Counted from the stretch's first letter, positions 25,916 to 35,352 are shown. The stretch is 51,419 nucleotides of DNA from Eikenella sp. (GCA_030528345.1 JAUMZB010000011.1:1-51419), one strand, 5' to 3'. The notes: generated from the sequence alone by a model not told the origin. A program made the numbers and translations.

Positions 25916-28486
25916 TTAGGCAAACACCAACCGGCCGTCTTCCGCTGCCACTTGAATTTGGCTGCCAGCGGCATAATCGCCGGCCAGAATGCGCTTGGCC
26001 AAGGGGTTTTCGATTTCGGCCTGAATCGCGCGTTTGAGCGGACGGGCGCCGTAAATCGGGTCGAAACCGGCCTGCGCCAACACGTCCAGCGCCGCATCGG
26101 ACACTGCCAAATGCAATTCCTGCGCCGCCAGCCGGCGGGTGAGGCTTTGCAGCTGGATTTGGGCGATGCTGCGGATATGCTGCCGGTCGAGGCCGTGGAA
26201 CACCACCACTTCGTCGATGCGGTTGATCAGTTCGGGACGGAAATGCTGTTTCACGTCTTCCATCACCACCGCTTTGAGCGCGTCGTAATCGGCGGTGCCC
26301 ATCTGCTGGATGTGCTGGCTGCCGATATTGGAGGTCATCACAATCACGGTGTTTTTAAAATCCACCGTGCGGCCTTGGCCGTCGGTGAGGCGGCCGTCGT
26401 CCAATACTTGCAGCAGGATGTTGAACACATCGGGGTGGGCTTTTTCCACTTCGTCGAGCAAGACCACGCTGTAAGGCTTGCGGCGCACCTGCTCGGTGAG
26501 GTAGCCGCCTTCTTCGTAGCCCACATAGCCCGGCGGCGCGCCGATGAGGCGGGCGATGCTGTGTTTTTCCATGTATTCCGACATATCGATGCGGATCAGG
26601 TGGTCTTCGCTGTCAAACAAGAAGCCGGCCAGGGTTTTGCACAACTCGGTTTTGCCCACGCCGGTGGGGCCGAGGAAGAGGAAGCTGCCGTAGGGCTTGT
26701 TGGGGTCGGAGAGGCCGGAGCGGCTGCGACGGATGGCGTCGGCCACAGCGCGCACGGCTTCGTCTTGCCCCACCACGCGGCGGTGCAGCACGTCTTCCAT
26801 TTTCAGCAGTTTTTCGCGCTCCCCTTCCATCATTTTGCTCACCGGAATGCCGGTCATGCGCGATACGATTTCGGCCACTTCGTCCGCCCCCACTTTGGTG
26901 CGGAACAGGCGGTTGCTCTGGGTGCCGCCGCTGTTTTCGGCCGCTTTCAGCTGGGCTTCCATCTGCGGCAAATCGCCGTATTGCATGCGGGCGGCCGCTT
27001 CCAGATTGCCTTGGCGTTTGAACTGCTCGATTTTGATTTTGATCTCGTCGATCCGCTTTTTGATGTCGGCGCTGCCGGAGGTGGCGGCTTTTTCGGCTTT
27101 CCAGATTTCGTCCAAATCGGCGTATTCTTTTTGCAGGGCGGCGATTTCCTCGTCAATCAGCAGCAGGCGTTTTTTGCTGGCCTCGTCGCTTTCTTTTTCC
27201 ACGTGCATTTTTTCCATTTTGAGCTGGATAATGCGGCGGTCGAGTTTGTCCATCTGCTCGGGCTTGCTGTCCAGCTCCATTTTGATGCGGCTGGCGGCTT
27301 CGTCGATCAGGTCAATCGCCTTATCGGGCAGGAAGCGGTCGGTGATGTAGCGGTTGCTCAGTTCGGCCGCGGCCACAATGGCGGGGTCGGTGATGTCGAT
27401 GCCGTGGTGGATTTCGTAACGCTCCTGCAGGCCGCGCAGAATGGCGATGGTGTCTTCCACGCTGGGCTCGGACACCAGCACTTTTTGGAAACGGCGCTCC
27501 AAGGCGGCGTCTTTTTCGATGTATTGGCGGTATTCGTCCAAGGTGGTGGCGCCGATACAGTGCAGTTCGCCGCGTGCCAGCGCAGGCTTGAGCATATTGC
27601 CCGCATCCATGGCGCCGTCGGTTTTGCCCGCGCCCACCAAAGTGTGGATTTCGTCTATGAAAATCAGGGTGTTGCCGTCGTCTTTAGCCAAATCGTTGAG
27701 CACGGCTTTCAGGCGTTCTTCAAATTCGCCTCGGTATTTGGCGCCGGCAATCAGGGCGGCCAAATCCAAGACCAGCAGGCGTTTGTTGCGCAGCGATTCG
27801 GGCACTTCGCCGTCCACAATGCGCTGAGCCAAACCTTCCACAATCGCGGTTTTGCCCACGCCCGGCTCGCCGATTAAGACAGGGTTGTTTTTGGTGCGCC
27901 GCTGCAATACCTGCACCGCGCGGCGGATTTCGTCGTCGCGGCCGATCACGGGGTCGAGCTTGCCTTCGCGGGCGCGCTCGGTTAAATCCAAGGTGTATTT
28001 TTTCAATGCTTCGCGTTGGTCTTCGGCATTCGGGTTGTCCACGCTCTCGCCTCCCCTCACTTCGTCAATCGCCCGGTTCAAACCGGCCTCGTTCACGCCG
28101 GCGTCTTTCAAAATACGGCCGGCGGTGCCGTTTTCCTGCACCAGTGCCAGCAGAAACAGCTCGCTGGCAATATAGGCGTCGCCGCGCTTGGCCGCGGCTT
28201 TGTCCATCAGGTTGAGCACGTTTTGCAGCTCGCGGCCGGGCATCATCTCGCCGCCTTGGCCGGATACCTGCGGCAGGCTGTCGAGCTGCTGCTGCACCGC
28301 ACGCTTGATCTGCATCACATTGCCGCCGGCTTTCACCAACAGGGCAGACATGCCGCCGTCGGTGTCGTCCAGCAAGGCTTTGAGCACATGCACCGCTTCC
28401 AGATAGCCGTTGTCTTTGGCCAAAGCCAAGCTCTGCGCTTCTTGCAGCGCCTGTTGGAACTTGGCGGTGAGCTTGTCGTATCGCAT
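25916..28486 (-). CDS. clpB: Protein disaggregase ClpB (Hsp100)
   Basis: A hexameric AAA+ chaperone that, with DnaK, dissolves heat-shock protein aggregates. The 856-residue protein has an N-domain (to about residue 145), AAA-1 with Walker A GEPGVGKT (near 205) and Walker [11 protein letters not shown], the coiled-coil middle domain (about 405-525), AAA-2 with Walker A GPTGVGKT and the MSEYMEKHS region, and a C-terminal small domain. The middle domain separates it from ClpA/ClpC. The ATG at 28486 follows TGAGGAAAAACAAT; an extra five codons upstream are not needed. No sigma-32 promoter is evident by eye; the upstream gap holds a repeat element. Confidence 0.97.
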   Translation of the reverse strand: MRYDKLTAKFQQALQEAQSLALAKDNGYLEAVHVLKALLDDTDGGMSALLVKAGGNVMQIKRAVQQQLDSLPQVSGQGGEMMPGRELQNVLNLMDKAAAKRGDAYIASELFLLALVQENGTAGRILKDAGVNEAGLNRAIDEVRGGESVDNPNAEDQREALKKYTLDLTERAREGKLDPVIGRDDEIRRAVQVLQRRTKNNPVLIGEPGVGKTAIVEGLAQRIVDGEVPESLRNKRLLVLDLAALIAGAKYRGEFEERLKAVLNDLAKDDGNTLIFIDEIHTLVGAGKTDGAMDAGNMLKPALARGELHCIGATTLDEYRQYIEKDAALERRFQKVLVSEPSVEDTIAILRGLQERYEIHHGIDITDPAIVAAAELSNRYITDRFLPDKAIDLIDEAASRIKMELDSKPEQMDKLDRRIIQLKMEKMHVEKESDEASKKRLLLIDEEIAALQKEYADLDEIWKAEKAATSGSADIKKRIDEIKIKIEQFKRQGNLEAAARMQYGDLPQMEAQLKAAENSGGTQSNRLFRTKVGADEVAEIVSRMTGIPVSKMMEGEREKLLKMEDVLHRRVVGQDEAVRAVADAIRRSRSGLSDPNKPYGSFLFLGPTGVGKTELCKTLAGFLFDSEDHLIRIDMSEYMEKHSIARLIGAPPGYVGYEEGGYLTEQVRRKPYSVVLLDEVEKAHPDVFNILLQVLDDGRLTDGQGRTVDFKNTVIVMTSNIGSQHIQQMGTADYDALKAVVMEDVKQHFRPELINRIDEVVVFHGLDRQHIRSIAQIQLQSLTRRLAAQELHLAVSDAALDVLAQAGFDPIYGARPLKRAIQAEIENPLAKRILAGDYAAGSQIQVAAEDGRLVFA

Positions 28487-28587
28487 ATTGTTTTTCCTCA
28501 TAGAATGGTTGACTAGCGGCTATATGGGCATGGCGGTTTTTTTGTCAAGCGGCGGCGGAGAAAATTTTTCTATCGCGCTGTTTCCCA

Positions 28588-28834
28588 GGGCGTGTCGTCA
28601 CAATGCTTGCGAAGCGGTTTTTTAGCTGCGCAAGTCCGCTGCGCTACCGAGGCAGAATTTGCAGCCGCCGGGCTCACTCGAAGAGGGCGGTTTGACACGC
28701 TGCGCCAGTCAAACCGGCCGGCGCAGCAAGATTGGACATCTTGCGGGCATTTCATTGTCCCCTTACGGGATTAACGCCGCAGCTGCGGGTTTTGACCAAA
28801 AATACCGCCGCAACGCTTGGTGAAGACACGCCCT
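28588..28834. repeat. MITE-like element, copy 2 of type B (with central insertion)
   Basis: The ends are AGGGCGTGTCGTCA (28588-28601) and TGAAGACACGCCCT (28821-28834), inverted repeats with one mismatch. Outer parts match copy 1 at 12440-12624 closely. A central segment of about 60 bp (GAGGGCGGTTTGACACGC onward) is absent from copy 1 but recurs in the element at 38247-38451. The whole 28487-28917 gap between the divergent clpB and yaaA genes is mostly this element. A TACAAT -10-like hexamer for yaaA lies at 28883-28888. Confidence 0.78.
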
Positions 28835-28917
28835 ACGCCGCAGGCTGCCTGAACGCCCGCCCCGCCCTGCCGGCAAATCCGTTACAATGCCCGCTTTTCC
28901 GTTTCAGGTAGCCCGCC

Positions 28918-29697
28918 ATGTTTTTCGTGCTCTCTCCCGCCAAAAACCTCAACGAAACCGATGCCGCACCCATCGCAGAACACAGCCTACCCGCCCTGCT
29001 CGATCAGGCAGAACAGCTGCTGCCGGTGTTGCGCGCCCTCGCCCCGCAGGACATCGCCGAATTGATGTCGGTGTCCGACAAAATCGCCCGCCTCAACGCC
29101 GAACGCTTCGCCGCCTGGCACACGCCCTTCACGCCCGACAACGCCAAGCAGGCGGTGTTTATGTTCAACGGCGACGTATACGAAGGCTTGGACGCCGCCC
29201 GCCTCACACCCGCCCAACTGCATTGGCTGCAACAGCACGCCGGCCTGCTCTCCGGCCTCTACGGCCTGTTGCGCCCGCTCGACCTGATGCAGCCCTACCG
29301 CCTGGAAATGGGCACCAAGCTGGCCAATCCGCGCGGCAAAGACCTCTACGCCTTCTGGGGCGATCGGATCACCGCAGCCCTCAACCAACGGCTGGCCGAA
29401 ACCGGCACCGATGTCTTGATCAACCTCGCCTCGCAGGAATACTTCAAATCCGTGCGTCCGCAGACGCTCAAAGCGCGCATCGTCACGCCGGTTTTCCAAG
29501 ACGAAAAAAACGGCCGCTACAAAGTGATCAGCTTTTACGCCAAACGCGCCCGCGGCCTGATGCTGCGCTATGCCGCCGAACACGCCCCCAGCCAACCCGA
29601 AGCCCTGCAGGATTTCGACAGCGAAGGCTATGCCTTCTGCCCCGCTGCTTCGTCTGAAAACGAATGGGTATTCCGCCGCGCCGAACACGCCGCTTAA
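28918..29697 (+). CDS. yaaA: Peroxide stress protein YaaA (UPF0246/DUF328)
   Basis: The family binds DNA and limits intracellular free iron during peroxide stress in Escherichia coli. The 259-residue protein has the signature N-terminus [12 protein letters not shown], the [11 protein letters not shown] block, [45 protein letters not shown] and [17 protein letters not shown]. It starts at the ATG at 28918, directly behind a DUS in reverse orientation (TTTCAGGTAGCCCGCC), with no other Shine-Dalgarno. It is probably monocistronic. Confidence 0.94.
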   Translation: MFFVLSPAKNLNETDAAPIAEHSLPALLDQAEQLLPVLRALAPQDIAELMSVSDKIARLNAERFAAWHTPFTPDNAKQAVFMFNGDVYEGLDAARLTPAQLHWLQQHAGLLSGLYGLLRPLDLMQPYRLEMGTKLANPRGKDLYAFWGDRITAALNQRLAETGTDVLINLASQEYFKSVRPQTLKARIVTPVFQDEKNGRYKVISFYAKRARGLMLRYAAEHAPSQPEALQDFDSEGYAFCPAASSENEWVFRRAEHAA

Positions 29698-29767
29698 GCA
29701 GCCTAAGGGGGTTAAACAATCCATGCCATATTAAAATCGTTATTCGATTTTCTCTGCGTTTCACTTT

Positions 29768-30063
29768 TCAGCCACGTTGACTACGCCAGCCCGTCCGCCG
29801 GCGCCGCCGAACGGAGCAGGCTTTTCGGAGAAACAAGGCTGCCTTCGGCGCGCAGCGACCGGCAGCCGCCCCGAAAAGCCTGCGGAGAGAGGGTAGTTTG
29901 CGCAGCAAACCGGCAACTGCGGCCGCCTTTCTTTTGCCTTCTTTTCTTTGGCGGCGCAAAGAAAAGTAAATAAGCCGCGTGACCGCAGGAAATCCCCGTG
30001 GAACGGCCATGAAGCGCAAAGCCTAAGATTCAGTAAGGCTAACCCACGGCGCAGCAGAAAACA
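29768..30063. repeat. Repeat-like non-coding block between yaaA and the PPTase gene
   Basis: The stretch has its own character: an inverted pair AGGCTTTTCGG (29818-29828) and CCGAAAAGCCT (29871-29881), then CTTTTCTTTG (29941-29950) and CAAAGAAAAG (29957-29966) around GCGGCG. The CTTTCTTTTGCCTTC/AAAGAAAAG signature is one I know as a dispersed block in many proteobacterial genomes, often mis-annotated as a short hypothetical protein. Near 29988 it shares GGAAATCCCCGTGG with the element at 48249-48430. Only one copy is in this window, so the repeat status is partly from memory. Frames on the minus strand here are not credible genes. Confidence 0.5.
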
Positions 30064-30145
30064 CAGCAACCGTAAAAAATCAGATTTAACAACTTTGTCA
30101 TGACTGTTATGTTAAATGTCAGCAGTCCCAAGGCTACCTGAAACC

Positions 30146-30820
30146 ATGTCTGCCGCCCGCCTGCTCACCGTCTGCCTCGCCGCCGAAGACTGCGCCGCCG
30201 GCTACCGCGCCGATGCCTTGTGCGCCCCCGACCGCCGCCGCCTCGCCGAACATCCGCAGTTGGCCAAGCGCCCGGATTGGCAAACCAGCCGCTTTCTGCG
30301 CCGCATCATGCAAGATGACGGCTGCGGCTGCCTGAGCCACAGCGGCGGCTGCGCGGCCTGGTCGCCCGCCGGCAGCGGCATCGATTTGGAAACCCTGCGC
30401 CCGCGCCGTTTCAACGCCTGGGCGGAATTGGTCTGTTCCGCCGACGAACAAAACTGGCTGCGGCAACACGGCGCCACCACCGAGGCGCATTATCTGCTGT
30501 GGACGCTGAAAGAAGCCCTGCTCAAAGCCGCCGGCCTCACTTGGGCCGACCTGCCCCGCGTCGGCCTGCGCCGCCGCTCGGCAGACTGGGTACTCACTGG
30601 CGGCGGTCAAAACTGGTACGGCGAAGCCGTCCGCATCAACCGCAGCCATCTGGCCGCCTGCGTGTGGCCGCCCGCGCTGGCCGACACCGTATACTGGCAG
30701 GCTTTCGGTGCTTGGCAGCAGGCCGATATTCAAGTGCTCGCGGCTTTCAGGCAGCCTGTTTGCCTACCGCACCTCCCCCAAGTAAAAACAACCTCAGAAA
30801 CGTTAAGCCGCTTGTTATGA
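30146..30820 (+). CDS. 4'-phosphopantetheinyl transferase superfamily protein
   Basis: Transfers the 4'-phosphopantetheine arm from coenzyme A to a serine of acyl carrier proteins. The roughly 224-residue protein (Sfp/AcpT type) has the magnesium-binding motif SGIDLE (residues about 83-88) and WTLKEALLKAAG (about 119-130). Natural partners are the two ACPs at 32420 and 32777. I chose the ATG at 30146, right after a DUS; another in-frame ATG at 30116 would read through the DUS (PRLPET). Neither has a good Shine-Dalgarno. This is the first gene of the aryl-polyene-like cluster and follows a repeat-like block. Confidence 0.85.
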   Translation: MSAARLLTVCLAAEDCAAGYRADALCAPDRRRLAEHPQLAKRPDWQTSRFLRRIMQDDGCGCLSHSGGCAAWSPAGSGIDLETLRPRRFNAWAELVCSADEQNWLRQHGATTEAHYLLWTLKEALLKAAGLTWADLPRVGLRRRSADWVLTGGGQNWYGEAVRINRSHLAACVWPPALADTVYWQAFGAWQQADIQVLAAFRQPVCLPHLPQVKTTSETLSRLL

Positions 30821-30916
30821 CAGCAAACTGCCGCTGCCAGGCTAGCTGAAACCCTGATTGTGCAATCGCCCGTGCTGTGCTTTAATTCAGCCCGCTTTTT
30901 CTTTGTCTGCCCGCCC

Positions 30917-31666
30917 ATGAATACGCCTGCCTGTTGTTTCCACATCGCCGCCTGGCATGCCGTGTCCACCCGTCTGCATTCGGAAGCGGAATGGGCGGCG
31001 TGGGCACGCGGAGAATTGTGTGCCGACAGCCTGCCCGACACCAAACCCGAAGTGGCGTTTCTTCCCGCCATGCAGCGGCGGCGCTTGGGTTTGTCGGCGC
31101 GGCTGCTGTTTCAGGCCGCGCATGCCGTGATGGGCGAACACGGCCCCTGCCCCTTGGTGCTGGCCTCGCACGACGGCGAAATCAACCGCAGCTTCGATTT
31201 GTGGCAGCAGTTGTTGCGCGAAGGCAGCGTGTCGCCCACCTCCTTCGGCCTGTCGGTGCACAACGCCACTGCCGGTCAGTGGTCGATGTTGCGCCAAGAC
31301 ATGAGCGAGTGTACCGCGCTGGCGGTGCAGCAGGACGGCTTGGAAACCGCCGTTTTGGAAGCCGCCGCCCTGTTGGCCGAAGGCGCGCCCAGAGTGCTGG
31401 CGGTGCTGACCGACGAACCCTTGTCGGCCGACTACCCCGCCCAACCCGCCTTGCGTGCGCCCTTCCCCTACGCGCTGGCTCTGCTGCTGGAGCCGGGCGG
31501 CGATTGGTCGCTGACGCCGGCATCAAAAGATGCGGCAGAAACGGCCGACACCGCCGCCGGCTATTGGGGTGCGCTCGCCTGGCTGCGCCGCCATTATCTT
31601 GGCGAATACGAATGGCGGCAGCAATACGCCGGCGGCCGCGCCTGGCATTGGCGGCGGCAGGCATGA
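30917..31666 (+). CDS. Beta-ketoacyl synthase-like chain-length factor (aryl polyene type)
   Basis: A truncated thiolase-fold protein of the Ketoacyl-synt_2 kind, found in aryl polyene clusters as the inactive partner of the condensing ketosynthase. The 249-residue protein shows LPAMQRRRLGLSARLLFQAA near residue 48, VLASHDGEINRS, and SPTSFGLSVHNATAGQWSMLR. No catalytic cysteine nucleophile is evident at the position expected for a ketosynthase, consistent with a chain-length or scaffold role. It starts at the ATG at 30917. Its stop overlaps the ATG of the next acyltransferase (ATGA), so translation is coupled. Confidence 0.85.
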   Translation: MNTPACCFHIAAWHAVSTRLHSEAEWAAWARGELCADSLPDTKPEVAFLPAMQRRRLGLSARLLFQAAHAVMGEHGPCPLVLASHDGEINRSFDLWQQLLREGSVSPTSFGLSVHNATAGQWSMLRQDMSECTALAVQQDGLETAVLEAAALLAEGAPRVLAVLTDEPLSADYPAQPALRAPFPYALALLLEPGGDWSLTPASKDAAETADTAAGYWGALAWLRRHYLGEYEWRQQYAGGRAWHWRRQA

Positions 31667-32436
31667 AGCGGCGGCTCAACCGGTGGTGGCGGCTTCTCGC
31701 CACCGCGCTCGGTTTCGTGATGTTCGGCGTGTTCGGCGTGCTGTTTCAAATCGTGCTGCTGCCTTATCTGCGTCACCCCGAACGCCACAGCGTGACCCGG
31801 CAGAAAAAAGCGCGCCGCCTAGTCACGCGCAGCTGGCTGTGGTTTACCCGCTATCTGACGGGCAGCGGCATCGTGGCGGCGCATTTCGAAGGCTTCGAGC
31901 GCCTCGGCCGCCCCGGCCAGCTGATTGTAGCCAACCACCCGTCACTGCTGGATGTGGTGTTCCTCCTCAGCCGCGTGCCCGAAGCCAACTGCATCGTGAA
32001 AGCCGACTTGCAGCACAATCCGGCCATGAAAAGCCAAATTGCCGCCTGCGGCTACCTGCCCAACGAAGAAAGCCTGGAATTTGTGGACACCGTGCACGAC
32101 ATCCTGAGCCGCGAATGCCTGCTGGTTTTCCCCGAAGGCACACGCACCGGCTGGGACGGCGAAGTGCGTTTCCACCGCGGCGTGGTGTCCATGGGCTTGC
32201 GCAGCGCACAGGTGATCACGCCGGTGGTGGTGCGCATGCGGCCCTTAAATTTCAAAAAAGGTCAGCCCTGGTACCGCATTCCGCTGGAAAAGCCGGTCTA
32301 CCGTTTCATCGTGGGCGAAGACATCGACCCGCACACCTGGCTGGCCGAAAAGCCGCTGCCGATTGCTGCGCGGCGGCTGAACGACCATCTGCAACACTAT
32401 TTCAACGAGAGAACCCGCCATGAACCCACTACATGA
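31663..32436 (+). CDS. 1-acylglycerol-3-phosphate acyltransferase-like protein
   Basis: A PlsC-type lysophospholipid acyltransferase of 257 residues. It has an N-terminal hydrophobic segment (about residues 10-35), then the catalytic H-x4-D in ANHPSLLDVVF (near 87-97) and the acceptor-binding FPEGTRTGW (near 153). Homologues occur in aryl polyene clusters between the chain-length factor and the ACPs, presumably moving the acyl chain to a lipid. It overlaps the upstream gene by four bases and the downstream ACP gene by 17. Confidence 0.88.
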   Translation: MKRRLNRWWRLLATALGFVMFGVFGVLFQIVLLPYLRHPERHSVTRQKKARRLVTRSWLWFTRYLTGSGIVAAHFEGFERLGRPGQLIVANHPSLLDVVFLLSRVPEANCIVKADLQHNPAMKSQIAACGYLPNEESLEFVDTVHDILSRECLLVFPEGTRTGWDGEVRFHRGVVSMGLRSAQVITPVVVRMRPLNFKKGQPWYRIPLEKPVYRFIVGEDIDPHTWLAEKPLPIAARRLNDHLQHYFNERTRHEPTT

Positions 32437-32680
32437 AGAAATCAAACAGCTGATTATCGACAGCCTCGGCCTCGAAGACCTGACCGCCGCCGACATCGAC
32501 AGCCACGCCCCGCTGTTCGGCGACGACGGCTTGGGCTTGGATTCGGTGGACGCGCTCGAGTTGGGTCTGGCCGTACAAAAACACTTCGGCTTCAAGCTGG
32601 ACGGCGAAAACGAAGAGCTGCGCCAAAGCTTCGCCAGCGTGGCCACCCTGGCCGATTTTGTCACCCGGCAGCGCGCCTGA
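32420..32680 (+). CDS. Acyl carrier protein (first of two)
   Basis: An 86-residue acidic protein with the phosphopantetheine serine in GLGLDSVDALEL (Ser about residue 40). It carries intermediates of a fatty-acid- or polyene-like synthase. The ATG at 32420 lies inside the end of the acyltransferase gene and follows AGAGAACCCGCC. It differs clearly from the second ACP, implying different partner enzymes. Confidence 0.92.
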   Translation: MNPLHEEIKQLIIDSLGLEDLTAADIDSHAPLFGDDGLGLDSVDALELGLAVQKHFGFKLDGENEELRQSFASVATLADFVTRQRA

Positions 32681-32692
32681 CGCCCGCCGGAT

Positions 32693-32732
32693 CAGGCTGC
32701 CCGAAAGCCGTTTCACGCTTGCAGGCAGCCTG
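32693..32732 (+). repeat. Degenerate DUS inverted pair between the two ACP genes
   Basis: CAGGCTGCC (32693-32701) pairs with GGCAGCCTG (32724-32732), the AGGCTGCC variant with interior mismatches (CCGAAAG versus CTTGC). It could be a weak attenuating hairpin inside the operon. Confidence 0.5.
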
Positions 32733-32776
32733 CCGTTTTGCCCCATCCCACCACTTTGAGCACCACAACCCACGCC

Positions 32777-33028
32777 ATGACCGAAAACGACATCCGCCAA
32801 ATGCTGATGGACGCATTGGCCAACCTGTTCGAAATCGACACCGCTAATGTCACCGGCAGCAGCAACCTCTACGAAGACTTGGAAATCGACAGCATCGACG
32901 CGGTCGATCTGCTCGACCACATCAAACGCCAAACCGGCCACAAACTGCAAACCGAAGACTTCCGCAGCGTGCGCACGGTAGACGACGTGGTGCAGGCCGT
33001 GATGAAACTGGTGCGGGCCGCCGAATGA
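32777..33028 (+). CDS. Acyl carrier protein (second of two)
   Basis: An 83-residue protein with the modification motif EIDSIDAVDLLDH (Ser about residue 38). The ATG at 32777 (MTENDIRQM) gives standard ACP length; the frame is open 13 codons upstream. The stop overlaps the ATG of the COG4648 membrane protein (ATGA). Tandem ACPs at this place are characteristic of aryl polyene clusters. Confidence 0.92.
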   Translation: MTENDIRQMLMDALANLFEIDTANVTGSSNLYEDLEIDSIDAVDLLDHIKRQTGHKLQTEDFRSVRTVDDVVQAVMKLVRAAE

Positions 33029-33564
33029 ACACCGCCGCGCGGGTGTGCCTGATTCTGCTGAGTCTGGCCTACCCCGCCCTGTGGTATTACGGCCGCGCAC
33101 ACGGCTGGTTTTTCTGGCTGGCCGGCCTGATGGCGCTGCTGTGGGGTCTGCGCGCCCTGACGCAGCCGGAGCGCGGCCAACGTGCCGTATCCGCTTTGGT
33201 GGCCGTTTTTTTTCTGACGGTGCTGCTGTGGCAGCGGCAGGAAAGCATGTATTGGTACCCCGTGTGGGTGAACGCCTTAATGCTGCTGCTGTTCGGCGGC
33301 AGCCTGCTGCACGGCCGGCCGCTGGTGGAACGCCTGGCCCGCCTGCAAACGCCCGACCTGCCGCCGCAGGCCGTGGCCTACACCCGCCGCGTCACCCAAA
33401 TCTGGTGTGCCTTCTTCCTGCTCAACGGCGGCACCGCCGCCGCGCTGGCCCTGACAGAGCGCCACAGCTGGTGGGCGCTCTACACCGGCATCGTGAGCTA
33501 CCTGCTGATGGGTCTGCTGATGGGCGGCGAATACGCCTACCGCAAACTGGTTTTGAAAGTTTAG
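33025..33564 (+). CDS. COG4648 family membrane protein
   Basis: The 179-residue protein has about five hydrophobic segments (roughly 5-22, 26-44, 56-70, 78-92 and 128-172 as two helices). COG4648 proteins are found next to the ACPs in aryl polyene clusters, where their function is not settled. It starts at the ATG at 33025, overlapping the ACP stop by four bases. In related clusters the next gene is usually an AMP-ligase and then a dehydratase; here a 142-bp gap leads instead to a glycosyltransferase. Confidence 0.82.
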   Translation: MNTAARVCLILLSLAYPALWYYGRAHGWFFWLAGLMALLWGLRALTQPERGQRAVSALVAVFFLTVLLWQRQESMYWYPVWVNALMLLLFGGSLLHGRPLVERLARLQTPDLPPQAVAYTRRVTQIWCAFFLLNGGTAAALALTERHSWWALYTGIVSYLLMGLLMGGEYAYRKLVLKV

Positions 33565-33706
33565 CAGCGGTTGCCGGCCGGCACGGCGGCTGTTTTCGGC
33601 ACCGAAAACACTTCGCCGGCCAAGCGGCCACGCCTTTGCCCCAGGCTACCTGAAACCCGTTTCCCCTTTTCTTTTCCCTACCCTCTCCGATTGCCCCAGC
33701 GCCGCC

Positions 33707-34420
33707 ATGTCCGTATTAGCCCTCGTCCCCCACTACCGCCACTCCGGCACCCTGCCCGCCGTGGTGGCCGCCCTGCGCGCGCACGGCCTGCCCGTTTTGG
33801 TGGTGGACGACGGCTCCGGCGAGGCCTGCCGCCCCGCCTTGCAGGCACTGGAAACAGACGGCGTTCAGGTAGCCTTCAAGCCGGCCAACGGCGGCAAGGG
33901 CAGCGCCATGAAATGGGGCTTCAAACTGGCTGCCGAGCAAGGCTACAGCCATGTACTGCAAATCGATGCCGACGCCCAGCATTGTTTCGACGACATCCCC
34001 AAACTGCTGCACGCTTCCGCCGGAGAACCCGAAGCCTTGGTGTGCGGCCGCCCGGTTTACGGCAGCGACGCGCCGAAATCCCGCCGCTACGGCCGCAAAA
34101 TCACCGATTTCTGGAACATGCTGCACACCGCCTCCTGCGACATCAAAGACGGCATGTGCGGCTTCCGCCTCTATCCCGTGCCGCCCGCGCTGGCCGTGAT
34201 TTGGTCGGAAACCGTGGGCGAGCGCATGGATTTCGACAACGACATCCTGATCCGCCTCTATTGGCGCGGCACGCCCCTGGTGTGGATAGACACCCCCGTG
34301 CGCTACACCCCCGGCGGCGTTTCGCACTTTCACGCCTGGCGCGACAACCTCTTAATCAGCAAAATGCACGCCCGCCTGTTTTGCCGCATGCTGGCCCGCC
34401 GCTTAGGTGGGCGCCCATGA
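33707..34420 (+). CDS. Family 2 glycosyltransferase
   Basis: A GT-A-fold inverting glycosyltransferase of 237 residues. It has the nucleotide-sugar region VLVVDDGSGE (about 30-39), the substrate loop KPANGGKGSAMKWG, and the DxD-type metal motif QIDADAQH (about 85-92). Homologues in aryl polyene clusters are usually the N-terminal half of a glycosyltransferase-acyltransferase fusion; here the two halves are separate genes with a four-base overlap. It starts at the ATG at 33707, after a DUS at 33643-33655. A DUS inside the gene is read as VQVAF. Confidence 0.88.
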   Translation: MSVLALVPHYRHSGTLPAVVAALRAHGLPVLVVDDGSGEACRPALQALETDGVQVAFKPANGGKGSAMKWGFKLAAEQGYSHVLQIDADAQHCFDDIPKLLHASAGEPEALVCGRPVYGSDAPKSRRYGRKITDFWNMLHTASCDIKDGMCGFRLYPVPPALAVIWSETVGERMDFDNDILIRLYWRGTPLVWIDTPVRYTPGGVSHFHAWRDNLLISKMHARLFCRMLARRLGGRP

Positions 34421-35352
34421 GCCTGAATGCCGAGCATTGGGCGGCGCAAAACGAGCGCGGCCACCGCGTCTTCCTCCGCCTCACCGAATGGCTGGTGCGC
34501 TATCTGCCCGTGCCGGCGATGCGCGTCTGCACCGCCTGCGTCTGCCTGTATTTCTACCTCACCGCCCCCGCGCAACGCCGCCACATCCGCCAGTACCAAA
34601 GCCGGCTGCAACAGCATTTCCCGCACGTCAGGCTGCCCGAAAGCCTGCCGGTGTACCGCCAGTTTGCCGCCTTCGGCGAAGCGCTCACCGACCGTTTTGC
34701 CGTCTGGCAGCGGCGCATCAGCTATGCCGACCTGGTGGTGGACGACCCCGACAACCTGTATGCCGACATGGACAACCCCGCCCTGCGCGGCCAGATTCTG
34801 ATCTGCTCGCATCTGGGCAACGCCGAAATCTGCCGCGCCCTGGCCGACGGCGGCCACCATCCCGGTTTCAAACTCAACGTACTGGTGCACAGCCGCCATG
34901 CCCAAGCCTTCAACCAAGCCTTGAAAAACGCCGGTGCCAGCGAACTCAACCTGATTCAGGTAGCCGAACTCGACACCGCCGCCATGCTGGCTCTGGCCGA
35001 ACGGCTGGACAGAGGCGAATGGCTGGCGGTGGCCGCCGACCGCGTGCCCCTGCGCGGCGAAAAAACCGTGGCGGTGGATTTTCTCGGCCACCCCGCCCGC
35101 CTGCCGCAAGGCGTCTGGCTGCTGGCCGGCCTCTTGAAAGCGCGCACCAACACCCTGTTTGTGCTCAAACAAAACGGCCGCTATCATCTCAAACTGCGCC
35201 GCTTCGCCGACGTTCCGGCCTGGCCGCGCGGCCGCCGCGCAGCCGAAACCGCCGCCGCCGCCCAACGCTATGCCGACCGTCTGGCCGAACACGCCGCCCA
35301 AGCCCCGCTGCAATGGTTCAACTTCTACGATTTCTGGAACAGCGATGCCTAA
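34417..35352 (+). CDS. LpxL/HtrB-like acyltransferase
   Basis: A lipid A biosynthesis acyltransferase-family protein of 311 residues with an N-terminal membrane segment (about 28-50). The likely catalytic motif is H-x4-E in ICSHLGNAEICRAL (about residues 129-142), followed by a VAADRVPLRG block and FLGHPARLPQGVWLLAG. It probably acylates the glycosylated or polyene product at the inner membrane. It overlaps the glycosyltransferase by four bases and the thioesterase by eight. Confidence 0.87.
   Translation: MSLNAEHWAAQNERGHRVFLRLTEWLVRYLPVPAMRVCTACVCLYFYLTAPAQRRHIRQYQSRLQQHFPHVRLPESLPVYRQFAAFGEALTDRFAVWQRRISYADLVVDDPDNLYADMDNPALRGQILICSHLGNAEICRALADGGHHPGFKLNVLVHSRHAQAFNQALKNAGASELNLIQVAELDTAAMLALAERLDRGEWLAVAADRVPLRGEKTVAVDFLGHPARLPQGVWLLAGLLKARTNTLFVLKQNGRYHLKLRRFADVPAWPRGRRAAETAAAAQRYADRLAEHAAQAPLQWFNFYDFWNSDA

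Noticed and set aside
25952..27877. A 641-codon plus-strand frame opposite clpB
   Set aside because: Shadow of clpB, with no recognisable domain and no Shine-Dalgarno.
29761..30069. A 102-codon minus-strand open frame in the repeat-like block
   Set aside because: Its sequence is explained by the repeat and its inverted pairs. Similar blocks are frequently annotated as short proteins without evidence.
33565..33706. Possible remnant of an AMP-ligase or dehydratase in the gap of the ACP cluster
   Set aside because: The 142 bases contain a DUS and short GC-rich sequence but no frame resembling either enzyme.
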